DNA from: Micavibrio sp. UBA6139
GTDB lineage: Bacteria > Pseudomonadota > Alphaproteobacteria > Micavibrionales > Micavibrionaceae
DNA length: 56,235 nt
Reading direction: 5' to 3'
Assembly (NCBI GenBank): GCA_002423285.1
Contig: DIVF01000055.1
Span: forward strand, 1-56,235
Made by a program: the position numbers and the translations under genes. Below, in pieces: positions 1-8,196 of this stretch; positions within the stretch are counted from its first letter, which is position 1, and each line of letters begins with the position of its first letter. Under the pieces are notes generated by a model, which did no database searches, was not told the DNA's origin, and worked only from the letters and a program-made list of their open reading frames with translations.

Positions 1-34
1 ACGCTACTTTTGCAACAGGTCTAGTATTCTTGCT

Positions 35-607
35 ATGGAACATCTGACCTCAATTGCCAACGACGTCGAAAACGGAAGCAACGGGTCGCACGTCAGTGTC
101 GGTGACCTGATTAGATCCATTGAGAGTCGTGGTTTTTCTGCGCTGATCCTTCTTCCCGCTTTATTGACCTTCCTGCCCACCGGGGCCCTTCCGGGGGTTC
201 CTGCGATTTGCGCGGTTTTGATTATTCTGTTCGCGGGGCAACGTCTGTTCGGGTTAAAACAGGTTTACCTGCCGAAAAAGCTGATGAAACTATCCATCAA
301 AAAATCAAAACTGGATTTCATTTTAAGGAAATCAAAACCAGCCCTGAAATTCGCGGACCGTTTTATTGAATCCCGCTTTGATTTCATGTGCAACCCAATT
401 ACCGAACGCATCATCGCAGGGCTTTGCATCTTGCTGGCCCTGACATTCTTTCCGCTGGCGATTATTCCCTTTGCCGTGATGCCATCTTGCGCGGCGATTA
501 TCCTTATGGCGCTGGGGTTATTGGCGCGGGATGGGTTATTGGTCATTATCGGTATTACCCTGATCAGCAGCCTGTTTTTTATACTGCCCGGCCTTGGCGT
601 TTCCTAG
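35..607 (+). CDS. ExoD-family inner-membrane protein
   Basis: This 190-residue protein resembles the ExoD family, named for an exopolysaccharide-synthesis locus of rhizobia; its biochemical role is not established. What is seen: a soluble N-terminal 40 residues containing the family-like VSVGDLIRSIESRGFSALIL stretch, then hydrophobic segments around residues 36-70, a basic cytoplasmic stretch (about 75-110, many Lys), and strongly hydrophobic C-terminal segments (about 122-188). The ATG at 35 is the first good start. The gene ends 51 bases before pepN on the same strand, so the two may be co-transcribed. The family assignment rests on overall sequence pattern and topology. Confidence 0.82.
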   Translation: MEHLTSIANDVENGSNGSHVSVGDLIRSIESRGFSALILLPALLTFLPTGALPGVPAICAVLIILFAGQRLFGLKQVYLPKKLMKLSIKKSKLDFILRKSKPALKFADRFIESRFDFMCNPITERIIAGLCILLALTFFPLAIIPFAVMPSCAAIILMALGLLARDGLLVIIGITLISSLFFILPGLGVS

Positions 608-658
608 GAAGCGGAGTAGAATCGCTGTGACATATCACCCATAGCGGACCCGCATTTC

Positions 659-3259
659 ATGAGAACAGACACCCCAAAGACCATTTATCTTAAAGATTAC
701 ACCGCCCCCCTTTATCTGGTGGATTCGGTTTATCTGGATATCCGTATTTTTGCCGGGCGCACGGAAGTCACCGCGAAAACACAGTTCCGCAAAAATCACG
801 ATGGTCAGGAAGACTTAGTTCTGAACGGCGAAGATATGACCTTACGCGCAGTAAAACTAAATGGCGCGCCAGCGGAATTTTCCGTTGATAAGAAATTTCT
901 AACCCTGAAATGCCCCGGCGATACTTTCGAACTGGAAACGATTGTTGAGATCGTGCCGGAGAAAAACACTTCGCTGGAAGGCCTCTACCAATCCGGCGGC
1001 ACCTATTGCACGCAATGTGAATCCGAAGGATTCCGCAAGATCACTTATTTCCCTGACCGCCCCGATGTCATGACCGTCTTCACGGTGCGGGTTGAGGGCG
1101 ATAAATCCACCTGCCCTGTGCTGCTATCCAACGGCAACCTTGTCGAAGAAGGCGATGCCGGGAATGGCCGCCATTTCACGGTCTGGAATGATCCGTTTGC
1201 GAAACCATGTTACTTATTTGCGCTGGTCGCAGGGGATTTGGTTGATATCCGTGACAGCTTCACCACGATGACGGGGCGCATTGTTGATCTGCGCATCTAT
1301 GTCCGCGCCGGGGATGAAACCCAATGCGCTCACGCGATGGAATCCTTAAAACGCTCGATGGAGTGGGATGAGGAAGTTTATGGCCGTGAATATCAACTGG
1401 ACCGTTTCAACATTGTCGCGGTCAGTGATTTCAACATGGGTGCCATGGAAAACACTTCGCTGAATATTTTCAACACGGCCCTTGTTCTGGCCAAAGCGGA
1501 AACGGCAACCGACCTTGATTTTGAACGGGTTGAGGGTGTGATTGCCCATGAATACTTCCACAACTGGACCGGCAACCGCGTCACATGCCGCGACTGGTTC
1601 CAATTATCGCTGAAAGAAGGCCTGACCGTGTTCCGCGATCAGGAATTTACCGCCGATATGAATTCACGCGGTGTGAAACGCATCGATGATGTCATCCGCC
1701 TGCGTAAAATGCAGTTTCCGGAGGATGCCGGGCCCATGGCGCACCCGATCCGTCCAGATAATTACATGGAAATCAGCAATTTCTACACCATGACTGTGTA
1801 TGAAAAGGGTGCGGAGATTATTCGCATGCAACATACATTGCTGGGTGCTGATAATTACCGCAAAGGGACTGATTTATATTTTGAACGCTTTGACGGCATG
1901 GCGGTCACTTGCGATGATTTCCTGCAGGCAATGCAAGATGCCTCCGGCATCAACCTTGACCATTTCAAACTATGGTACAGCCAAGCCGGAACGCCGCAAA
2001 TTCATACAACGGGACAGTATGATGAGGCCAACCGCCGCTACACATTGACCCTGAAACAACACACACCACCAACACCGGGCCAATCGGATAAGAAACCGCT
2101 GCATATTCCGGTTCTGGTTGGTCTTGTCGGGCCCAATGGCGATGATGTTGCGACAAAATTGCTGGAACTGAAGGAAGAAACACAATCTTTCACCTTTGAA
2201 AACATTGCGGCCCGCCCTGTGCCATCGATCCTGCGCGGTTTTTCAGCACCCGTAAAACTGACCACGGATTTATCCGATGATGATTACCGTTTCCTGATGG
2301 TGCATGACAATGACGGGTTTAACCGCTGGGAAGCAGGTCAAATTCTGTCCCTGCGCCTGTTAAACCGGATGATTGATACGCTGGAAAACGGTGAAACGCC
2401 AAAGACTGATCCGGCCTTCCTTGATAGTTTTGCAGCGTTACTGGATTCCGGTCTGGATGATACCCAGGATATGGCCCTGCTGGCGCGTTCCATTGCCCTG
2501 CCTGATATTTCGATCATCGCGCAGCAACGCCGCGTTGTTGATACCGATATGATCTATGCTGCACGGCGAATGATCATGACCGATATTGCAACCACGTTCC
2601 GGGACCGCCTTGAAAAACTCTATGATCGCAATACCAGCCCAACCACCTATGCCAACGACCCCGTATCCACCGGGAAACGGGCGCTGAAAAATACTGTGCT
2701 GGGATATTTGTGCGTTGATGGCAATGAAACAGCCATCGCATTGGCAAAACAGCAATATGATGCGGCCAATAACATGACCGACCGTGTTGCGGCCCTGCTG
2801 TGCCTGTCTGAATCAAGCGGTGCGGAGCGCGTAGCCGCGTTCAGCGATTTTTATGACCGGTTTAAAGATTATCCGCTGGTTATTGATAAATGGTTCTCGA
2901 TCCAGTCAATGGCGGTGCGGGCTGATACGATTGATGATGTCACGCGTTTACGCGATCACCCAGCCTTCACCATTTTGAATCCGAACCGTGTTCGCTCCCT
3001 CTACGCGTCTTTCTCGATGAGCAACCCGGTTTGTTTCCATGCCAAGGATGGCCGTGGCTATGATTTCCTGGTTGAGGCAATTACAACTTTAAATAAGAAA
3101 AACCCGCAAATCGCCAGCCGTTTGCTGACCCCGCTGCGGGAATGGAAACGCTACACCCCCGACCGTCAGGCAAAGATGAAGGCCGCCCTGCAAGCGATTG
3201 CAGCCCTGCCGGACTTGTCACCAGATGTGTTTGAGGTTGTCAGTAAGTCCCTGCAGTAA
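659..3259 (+). CDS. pepN: Aminopeptidase N (M1 zinc metallopeptidase)
   Basis: An 866-residue M1-family aminopeptidase that removes N-terminal residues from peptides in the cytoplasm. The exopeptidase motif GAMEN lies at residues 261-265 and the zinc site HEYFH at 297-301, with the third ligand Glu320 in the KEGLTV segment. This spacing is the same as in the gammaproteobacterial PepN enzymes, and the length is typical. The N-terminal beta domain begins with the usual YLKDYTAPLYLVDSV-like stretch. The C-terminal half (about 540-866) is the helical domain. The stop codon is only a few bases from the convergent end of the next gene on the minus strand, and no terminator hairpin is visible between them. 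Confidence 0.97.
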   Translation: MRTDTPKTIYLKDYTAPLYLVDSVYLDIRIFAGRTEVTAKTQFRKNHDGQEDLVLNGEDMTLRAVKLNGAPAEFSVDKKFLTLKCPGDTFELETIVEIVPEKNTSLEGLYQSGGTYCTQCESEGFRKITYFPDRPDVMTVFTVRVEGDKSTCPVLLSNGNLVEEGDAGNGRHFTVWNDPFAKPCYLFALVAGDLVDIRDSFTTMTGRIVDLRIYVRAGDETQCAHAMESLKRSMEWDEEVYGREYQLDRFNIVAVSDFNMGAMENTSLNIFNTALVLAKAETATDLDFERVEGVIAHEYFHNWTGNRVTCRDWFQLSLKEGLTVFRDQEFTADMNSRGVKRIDDVIRLRKMQFPEDAGPMAHPIRPDNYMEISNFYTMTVYEKGAEIIRMQHTLLGADNYRKGTDLYFERFDGMAVTCDDFLQAMQDASGINLDHFKLWYSQAGTPQIHTTGQYDEANRRYTLTLKQHTPPTPGQSDKKPLHIPVLVGLVGPNGDDVATKLLELKEETQSFTFENIAARPVPSILRGFSAPVKLTTDLSDDDYRFLMVHDNDGFNRWEAGQILSLRLLNRMIDTLENGETPKTDPAFLDSFAALLDSGLDDTQDMALLARSIALPDISIIAQQRRVVDTDMIYAARRMIMTDIATTFRDRLEKLYDRNTSPTTYANDPVSTGKRALKNTVLGYLCVDGNETAIALAKQQYDAANNMTDRVAALLCLSESSGAERVAAFSDFYDRFKDYPLVIDKWFSIQSMAVRADTIDDVTRLRDHPAFTILNPNRVRSLYASFSMSNPVCFHAKDGRGYDFLVEAITTLNKKNPQIASRLLTPLREWKRYTPDRQAKMKAALQAIAALPDLSPDVFEVVSKSLQ

Positions 3260-3262
3260 GGA

Positions 3263-4060
3263 TTACAGCGTCAAATTACGCTGTTTTTGCAGGTAATCAT
3301 GCAAAATATCCAAGCCGCGCCCAGCATCATAGGACGCGCAAAGACGGTTATCCGCTGTATAGGCGGGTAACGGCAAGGGTTCCTTCACGCCCGTATCACG
3401 GGAAATACGAATTTGCGGCGTGGCATCGGCGGAATTGATGCTTGGGATAATGATATCGGTTGGTGTGAAGCCCATGCGCTCCACAAATTTCAATGTCACG
3501 GCAATCCAGTCGCGGTTGATAAGCGATTGCGCCCGCGCATCACCCTTCGCCGCCTGCCTGGCCAAGGATTTGAATTTGCTTTGTGATAGGCCAACGCCCA
3601 GTTCGGTAATAACACGCGCCTGTCCCTGCGCTGCAGAAGCAGAAACAATGTCATCATACATAAACCGGAACAATGTCAGATCGCGCAGATCATTGGGATC
3701 GGCGATAATTGTTTCCTCAACCTTGGTGCAATCAGCGCGGCGGGTTTGTGTATCACGCGATAGATGCAGAAAACGGCTATAGGCCACAGGCTCACCATCG
3801 CGCAATGTCATTGTCTGGCGATAGCGTAAATCACCGTTCATTTCGCGAGCGTTATAATCGTGCAGGACATTGAACATCAATGTCGCCCCAACCCAGTTAA
3901 ATTCCTTAGACAGGCGCTTATACCACCCCTTCACCGCATCATAATCACCCAATTGTCCGGCATGGGCATGAAGAACGGCAGTCATGCCTTGGCCCTGCGT
4001 CGCGGCAATATCACGGCGCAGGATTTCAGGAATAACAAAAGGACGTGCTGTCAGTGTCAT
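3263..4060 (-). CDS. Hypothetical protein, 265 aa
   Basis: I do not recognise this protein. It is a soluble-looking 265-residue protein with no signal peptide or membrane segment. It has a mixed alpha/beta character, many Arg and Asp residues and only two Cys. It begins with an ATG and is read as the second gene of a minus-strand pair: the upstream gene (4069-4557) ends 8 bases before its start, suggesting one transcript. It converges on pepN with almost no spacer. Codon use looks like that of its neighbours, so it appears to be a real gene. Confidence 0.7.
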   Translation of the reverse strand: MTLTARPFVIPEILRRDIAATQGQGMTAVLHAHAGQLGDYDAVKGWYKRLSKEFNWVGATLMFNVLHDYNAREMNGDLRYRQTMTLRDGEPVAYSRFLHLSRDTQTRRADCTKVEETIIADPNDLRDLTLFRFMYDDIVSASAAQGQARVITELGVGLSQSKFKSLARQAAKGDARAQSLINRDWIAVTLKFVERMGFTPTDIIIPSINSADATPQIRISRDTGVKEPLPLPAYTADNRLCASYDAGRGLDILHDYLQKQRNLTL

Positions 4061-4068
4061 TTAATACC

Positions 4069-4557
4069 TTATGAAGACGGGCGCAGCGTGCAGTAACGCA
4101 CGCTGAATTTTTCATCATCTTGATTTGCGGCTGTCGCACAGGCAACGTCCAGAATGGTTTTTGCGCTTTCGGGGTAATCTGTTACGAAATTGTAATCACC
4201 ACATTTTGTGGAATCCGTCTTCCCCATAATTGTGGTGCAAGAACGACCCGTGGAAAAATCAAAATCGATTTTTGTAGAACTCTGTTCCGGATCATTTCCA
4301 ACCAATTCAACACTCAAGACATCACCGTTGATTGATGCTGCATCATTCGTTAACGCAATCACAGCAACCACAGCATCGAAAGAAGATTTCAAGCCGGCAG
4401 CTTGTTTTGCATTTTCCGCTGCATTCGCCTCAGCGCGGTTATCAACGATGTAGGCCTTTATGTTATCCGCGATATAATCCCCCGCGTAGCCCACGCAGAA
4501 CATGCCCGTAAACATAAAAAATACGTAAGAAAGACGATTTTTTGTTTCAGGTGTCAT
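4069..4557 (-). CDS. Hypothetical membrane-anchored protein, 162 aa
   Basis: Unrecognised small protein. A single hydrophobic segment at about residues 9-28 (around YVFFMFTGMFCVGYAG) looks like an uncleaved signal anchor. The rest is polar and probably periplasmic. Four cysteines lie in the C-terminal half (around SCTTIMG, KCGDYNF, VACATA and YCTLRPSS), enough for two disulfides. That would fit an oxidised periplasmic domain, which is inference. The gene lies just upstream of and in line with 3263-4060. It is divergent from rnhB, leaving about 120 bases for promoters of both directions. Confidence 0.62.
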   Translation of the reverse strand: MTPETKNRLSYVFFMFTGMFCVGYAGDYIADNIKAYIVDNRAEANAAENAKQAAGLKSSFDAVVAVIALTNDAASINGDVLSVELVGNDPEQSSTKIDFDFSTGRSCTTIMGKTDSTKCGDYNFVTDYPESAKTILDVACATAANQDDEKFSVRYCTLRPSS

Positions 4558-4677
4558 TTTACCCGCCCTTTAAATTATGAAAAGAATGGACCGGATATTA
4601 CCCGCTCGTCCACAGGGGGCAAGAAAAAACGGCCACACCCCCTGTTCAGCCTTAGGAAAACTCCGTAAAACCGGGGA

Positions 4678-5304
4678 ATGACATGCTCCTTTGACATTGA
4701 AAACACCCATCAGGGCCTGCTGGTTTGCGGACTGGATGAGGCTGGGCGCGGCCCCTTGGCTGGGCCTGTTACAGCGGCTTGTGTTCATGTGCCCGATGCC
4801 GTCCGCGGCATGGCGTTTTGGGCGGAAGTGACAGACAGTAAAAAACTGACCGCCAAGAAACGTGACCGCCTGTTTGATTTGATCCGCGAACATTGCGCCT
4901 TTGGCATTGCCGAGTGCAGTGCGGAAGAGATTGACCAGATGAATATCCTGCGTGCCAGCCTGCTCGCCATGGCGCGGTCGTTAGAGCTTATGCAGCGGGA
5001 TTTTAACGTGGTTCCCGCAATGGCACTGGTTGATGGCAACCAGAAACCACCACTATCCTGTGGCATTCAAACAATTGTGAAGGGTGATAGTTTAAGCCTG
5101 TCCATCGCCGCCGCGTCCATTCTGGCCAAGGTCACGCGGGACCGCGTCATGGAAGACCTCTGCCGCCAATTCCCCATGTACGGGTGGAGCAGCAATGCCG
5201 GTTACGGCACCGCCACCCATATGGCCGCGTTGCAAGAACATGGCGCAACACCCCATCACCGCAAAACTTTTGCGCCGATCCGCGATTTAATCAAAGCAGC
5301 ATAA
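4678..5304 (+). CDS. rnhB: Ribonuclease HII
   Basis: A 208-residue enzyme that cuts the RNA strand of RNA-DNA hybrids and nicks at single ribonucleotides in DNA. The motif GLDEAGRGPLAGPV at residues 18-31 supplies catalytic Asp20 and Glu21. Asp119 (ALVDGN) and Asp137 (VKGD) complete the DEDD metal site, and SIAAASILAKVTRDR at 142-156 is a family signature. The length is normal. In this class rnhB commonly sits beside ccrM, as here. A palindromic repeat (5322-5340) follows the stop. Confidence 0.96.
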   Translation: MTCSFDIENTHQGLLVCGLDEAGRGPLAGPVTAACVHVPDAVRGMAFWAEVTDSKKLTAKKRDRLFDLIREHCAFGIAECSAEEIDQMNILRASLLAMARSLELMQRDFNVVPAMALVDGNQKPPLSCGIQTIVKGDSLSLSIAAASILAKVTRDRVMEDLCRQFPMYGWSSNAGYGTATHMAALQEHGATPHHRKTFAPIRDLIKAA

Positions 5305-5321
5305 AAAGATTGAAGGGGTCC

Positions 5322-5349
5322 AAGGGGGCAATGCCCCCTTAAAAACCCT
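5322..5349 (+). repeat. Dispersed GGGGGC palindromic repeat, copy A
   Basis: The core AAGGGGGCAATGCCCCCTT (5322-5340) is a near-perfect palindrome that would fold into an 8-bp hairpin. It is followed by AAAAACCCT. The full 28 bases are an exact reverse complement of copy C at 26053-26080, and a close relative is copy B at 19834-19860. All three lie just after a gene end. The function is unknown; termination or mRNA 3'-end protection are possibilities. Confidence 0.85.
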
Positions 5350-5357
5350 GTTCTTTT

Positions 5358-5508
5358 GACTCCTTTGACTCGATATTCCCCTTTCGTTCTGTTTTAGTTC
5401 GCCTTTTGATTCAGCTTGAAGACTCAGCGTTAACGCATTGACTCTATTACGGGAATCAAATTATTAGCTTGACGGCGAGTCCCCCATGATTCATGATTCT
5501 GTGGATAA
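5358..5508. promoter_or_regulatory. GANTC cluster and DnaA box upstream of ccrM
   Basis: Nine GANTC sites start at 5358, 5367, 5408, 5421, 5440, 5453, 5477, 5488 and 5495. About one is expected per 256 bases, so fewer than one would be expected here. A perfect DnaA box (TGTGGATAA, the reverse of TTATCCACA) follows at 5500-5508. A second perfect box, TTATCCACA, lies at 5610-5618 inside the 5' part of ccrM. GANTC is the target of the CcrM enzyme encoded just downstream. The layout suggests methylation-state and DnaA control of ccrM transcription. That interpretation is inference. Confidence 0.8.
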
Positions 5509-5531
5509 GTTTCACTTACACAGGTTTGAAA

Positions 5532-6701
5532 ATGGCCCCGACAAAGACACCAAAGACCCCTGCTAAAACTCCGGCGAAAACGGCTTCCAAAGTCAAATTG
5601 TCTACAGGGTTATCCACAGATGTCATTCATCAGGGTGATTGTATCGAGATCATGAAATCCTTGCCTAAGGGCAGCGTTGATCTGGTGTTTGCCGATCCGC
5701 CATATAATTTGCAACTGGGTGGTGATTTGCACCGCCCGAATAACTCGCTGGTCGATGCGTGTGATGATCACTGGGACCAGTTTGATTCACTGAAAGAATA
5801 TGATCAGTTCACCCGCGAATGGTTGACCGCCGCGCGCGATGCTTTGAAAGATGACGGTGCTATATGGGTTATTGGCTCCTATCACAATATTTTCCGCCTT
5901 GGGTATATTCTGCAGGATCTTGGGTTCTGGATCCTCAATGACATCGTATGGCGCAAGGCCAACCCGATGCCGAATTTTCGTGGCCGCCGGTTCACCAACG
6001 CGCACGAAACAATGATCTGGGCCTCCAAATCAAAGGATTCCAAGTACCGCTTTAACTACGATTCCATGAAGGCGTTGAATGAAGATTTGCAGATGCGCTC
6101 TGACTGGTATTTGCCGTTATGCACAGGCGGTGAACGGTTGAAGGATGATGACGGGCAAAAGGCTCACCCGACCCAGAAACCGGAAAGTTTACTTTACAGA
6201 GTCCTGATGGCTTCGACCAATCCGGGCGATGTTGTTCTGGATCCGTTCTTTGGAACGGGCACCACGGGCGCAGTTGCTAAAAAATTAGACCGCAGGTATA
6301 TCGGAATCGAAAGAGAAACCAGCTATATTAAAGTTGCAGAAGATCGCTTGAAAAAGATCGCACGGCTTGGCGACGGCGAAATTTTGCACACACCAGCCAA
6401 ACGGGAAGAACCACGTATCCCGTTTGGCTGGCTTATTGAACGCGGGCTTCTCAAGCCTGGTGCCGTTCTCACCGACTCCAAACAGCTTCACGAGGCAAAG
6501 GTCAGCGCCGATGGTAATTTGATTGCCAAGGGTCAGGCCGGGCAGCATCGCGGCTCCATCCACCGTGTCGGCGCTGCGTTGCAAGGTGCGCCGTCCTGCA
6601 ATGGCTGGACCTATTGGCACATCAAGCAAGGCAAGACGATGGTGCCAATTGACTCGCTGCGCCAGCAAATCCGCGACGAAGGCCGTGGTTCGCTTCAGTA
6701 A
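5532..6701 (+). CDS. ccrM: CcrM-type adenine-N6 DNA methyltransferase (GANTC)
   Basis: This is the cell-cycle DNA methyltransferase that methylates adenine in GANTC. The order of motifs is that of the beta class: ADPPYNLQLGGD (catalytic DPPY at residues 55-58), then WVIGSYHNIFR, NAHETMIWA, and the SAM-binding DPFFGTGTTG towards residue 240. The C-terminal extension (RIPFGWLIERGLL ... CNGWTYWH) is the CcrM-specific domain. I place the start at 5532 (389 residues) because the upstream ATG at 5493 lies within the GATTC repeats and lacks a binding site. The first 20 residues form an unusual Lys/Thr/Pro/Ala-rich tail (KTPKTPAKTPAKT) not found in the Caulobacter protein as I recall it. Confidence 0.95.
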   Translation: MAPTKTPKTPAKTPAKTASKVKLSTGLSTDVIHQGDCIEIMKSLPKGSVDLVFADPPYNLQLGGDLHRPNNSLVDACDDHWDQFDSLKEYDQFTREWLTAARDALKDDGAIWVIGSYHNIFRLGYILQDLGFWILNDIVWRKANPMPNFRGRRFTNAHETMIWASKSKDSKYRFNYDSMKALNEDLQMRSDWYLPLCTGGERLKDDDGQKAHPTQKPESLLYRVLMASTNPGDVVLDPFFGTGTTGAVAKKLDRRYIGIERETSYIKVAEDRLKKIARLGDGEILHTPAKREEPRIPFGWLIERGLLKPGAVLTDSKQLHEAKVSADGNLIAKGQAGQHRGSIHRVGAALQGAPSCNGWTYWHIKQGKTMVPIDSLRQQIRDEGRGSLQ

Positions 6702-6726
6702 TTTGACATTGGAACAATGATAAGGT

Positions 6727-6766
6727 TACTCTCCGCATCTTCAAAACATTGCGGGGAGTAATTTTT
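6727..6766 (+). promoter_or_regulatory. Hairpin burying the ribosome binding site, followed by T-run
   Basis: TACTCTCCGC (6727-6736) pairs with GCGGGGAGTA (6751-6760) over 10 bp with one G-T wobble and a 14-base loop. The 3' arm contains GGGGAG, the probable ribosome binding site for the ATG at 6767. ATTTTT (6761-6766) follows directly. The structure could end ccrM transcription, mask translation of the next gene, or both. Confidence 0.6.
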
Positions 6767-7105
6767 ATGACGACATTGTTCAAGGCCATCACCAGAACCA
6801 CGCCTAAACCCGTCAATGAAAACTATAGCCCCGTCAATACAGCCGCTAAGGCACCCTATACACGCCTGTCAGTTCACGATGTCATGATCGGCGATGCGAC
6901 AATCAACGCCACAGTGAGCGTAACCGCCGGTGTTACCCATGATTCTGCATTTGATGCTGTGATGACAGCCCTGCCTGCGGATTTAACGCTGGTTCAAATG
7001 GCGGAAAAATTGGCAAAACGCTGCCTGAACGCACAAGGCGTTCAGGACGTCACGATCACGGTCAAAAAATCCGCGCAGAGTGTTGAGATTTTTAGAAAAC
7101 GCTAA
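6767..7105 (+). CDS. Hypothetical protein, 112 aa
   Basis: Unrecognised small protein. A TTG 18 bases upstream would also open this frame, but the ATG at 6767 lies 8 bases after GGGGAG and is preferred. The product has no signal peptide. It has a Thr/Val-rich middle that looks beta-rich (DATINATVSVTAGVTH) and a basic C-terminal end (VTITVKKSAQSVEIFRKR). It follows ccrM by 65 bases on the same strand and its translation start is embedded in a hairpin. It converges with the gene at 7113 with a 7-base gap. Confidence 0.62.
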   Translation: MTTLFKAITRTTPKPVNENYSPVNTAAKAPYTRLSVHDVMIGDATINATVSVTAGVTHDSAFDAVMTALPADLTLVQMAEKLAKRCLNAQGVQDVTITVKKSAQSVEIFRKR

Positions 7106-7112
7106 GACGTGT

Positions 7113-8114
7113 TTATTGCGCGGGATTTGACTCTGGGGCCGGGTCAACCTCTGGCACTGCTGGAGCAGCTTGATCAGGAACAGCGATACCTGCAGCATCC
7201 TCATCAACAGCCTTCTTCTTACGATAAACCTTCTTGGCCATATCTTTCTGGCTGTATAGCAAGAATGTTTTTTCGCGGTTGCCATACACTTCAAAACCAT
7301 CAATCGTTCCGAAGATATCAGCCATCGTCTCTGTATTGACGTACGGCACGTAACCACGGAACTGGTTCATAGTGACCTTCAAGCGTAAGAATGCAATTCT
7401 GCCGTAGTTAGAGTAGTTCTGGGTCTCTGGAATTTTGGCCGAAAACTTTCTGGCTTCCTCAATATAGAGCTGAGCCACTTCTGGCTTCACAGGAATTTCA
7501 GTTAAAGTGAAGGGACGGCTCAAAGATAAAATAAAGTTCTTTGGGTAACCATTGATGGGGCCCGAAGCAACCCTGCCTCGTCCGCATACGGGTCGCCCAA
7601 TCTCGTTCACCGCCATTTCAAGACGTTTTGCACCAAAAAAATCCGTCCGTGGGTCGAGTTTAAATCGCTCAGTTCCCATGTCGTAACGGTCAATGCCGAT
7701 GGGAATAATCACTTCGAACTTCACAGGATAGGACGCCATATTTTTGACGATCGATTCCTTGGTCGCAGCACGCAAAGATTCCAGCTCAAAATCGCTGCCG
7801 TAATATTTCCTGTACAGATCACATTCGTTAATCAGCAAAAAATTGTCGACGGCCTTATCATCCGCCAGATCAAACATCGCCAAGGCCCAATATAATTTGG
7901 AAAGGTTTTTAAATGTCGGGACAACATAGCCGTCATCAAGGGCACGTTCATCATCTGAAGCATAGCTGTTTAACCCCTCAGCCTTTGGCATGGAAACAGG
8001 CGTATCGCCTTGCTCGGCCCTTTTTGTGGCCGAAGGTTCTTGCGCAAAGGCAGGCATAGCAAAACCACCGACAACAATGGCGACCGACAAGAATAGAACT
8101 GCTAAACACCGCAT
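7113..8114 (-). CDS. Hypothetical secreted protein, 333 aa
   Basis: Not recognised with certainty. A clear signal peptide (MRCLAVLFLSVAIVVGGFAMPAFA, cleavage near residue 25) indicates export to the periplasm. The mature part is about 300 residues and mixed alpha/beta, with a conserved-looking FKLDPRTDFFGAKRLEMAV region near the middle. The C-terminal 30 residues are Pro/Ala-rich and low in complexity (around APAVPEVDPAPESNPAQ). It is a single gene between the small protein after ccrM and mutY, on the same strand as mutY, with 82 bases between them. Base composition is like its neighbours. Confidence 0.72.
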   Translation of the reverse strand: MRCLAVLFLSVAIVVGGFAMPAFAQEPSATKRAEQGDTPVSMPKAEGLNSYASDDERALDDGYVVPTFKNLSKLYWALAMFDLADDKAVDNFLLINECDLYRKYYGSDFELESLRAATKESIVKNMASYPVKFEVIIPIGIDRYDMGTERFKLDPRTDFFGAKRLEMAVNEIGRPVCGRGRVASGPINGYPKNFILSLSRPFTLTEIPVKPEVAQLYIEEARKFSAKIPETQNYSNYGRIAFLRLKVTMNQFRGYVPYVNTETMADIFGTIDGFEVYGNREKTFLLYSQKDMAKKVYRKKKAVDEDAAGIAVPDQAAPAVPEVDPAPESNPAQ

Positions 8115-8196
8115 CTTATTTATTCCCCCTCAAATTATTCATCCGCCTTTTTGGCTTTAATCTAGAAAGATTATGCTGAATGACGCCATCATACAA

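Noticed and set aside
5358..5618. Chromosome replication origin
   Set aside because: DnaA boxes and GANTC sites cluster here, but there is no AT-rich unwinding region, no dnaA, parAB or hemE neighbour, and the sites surround the ccrM start. A regulatory region is the simpler explanation.
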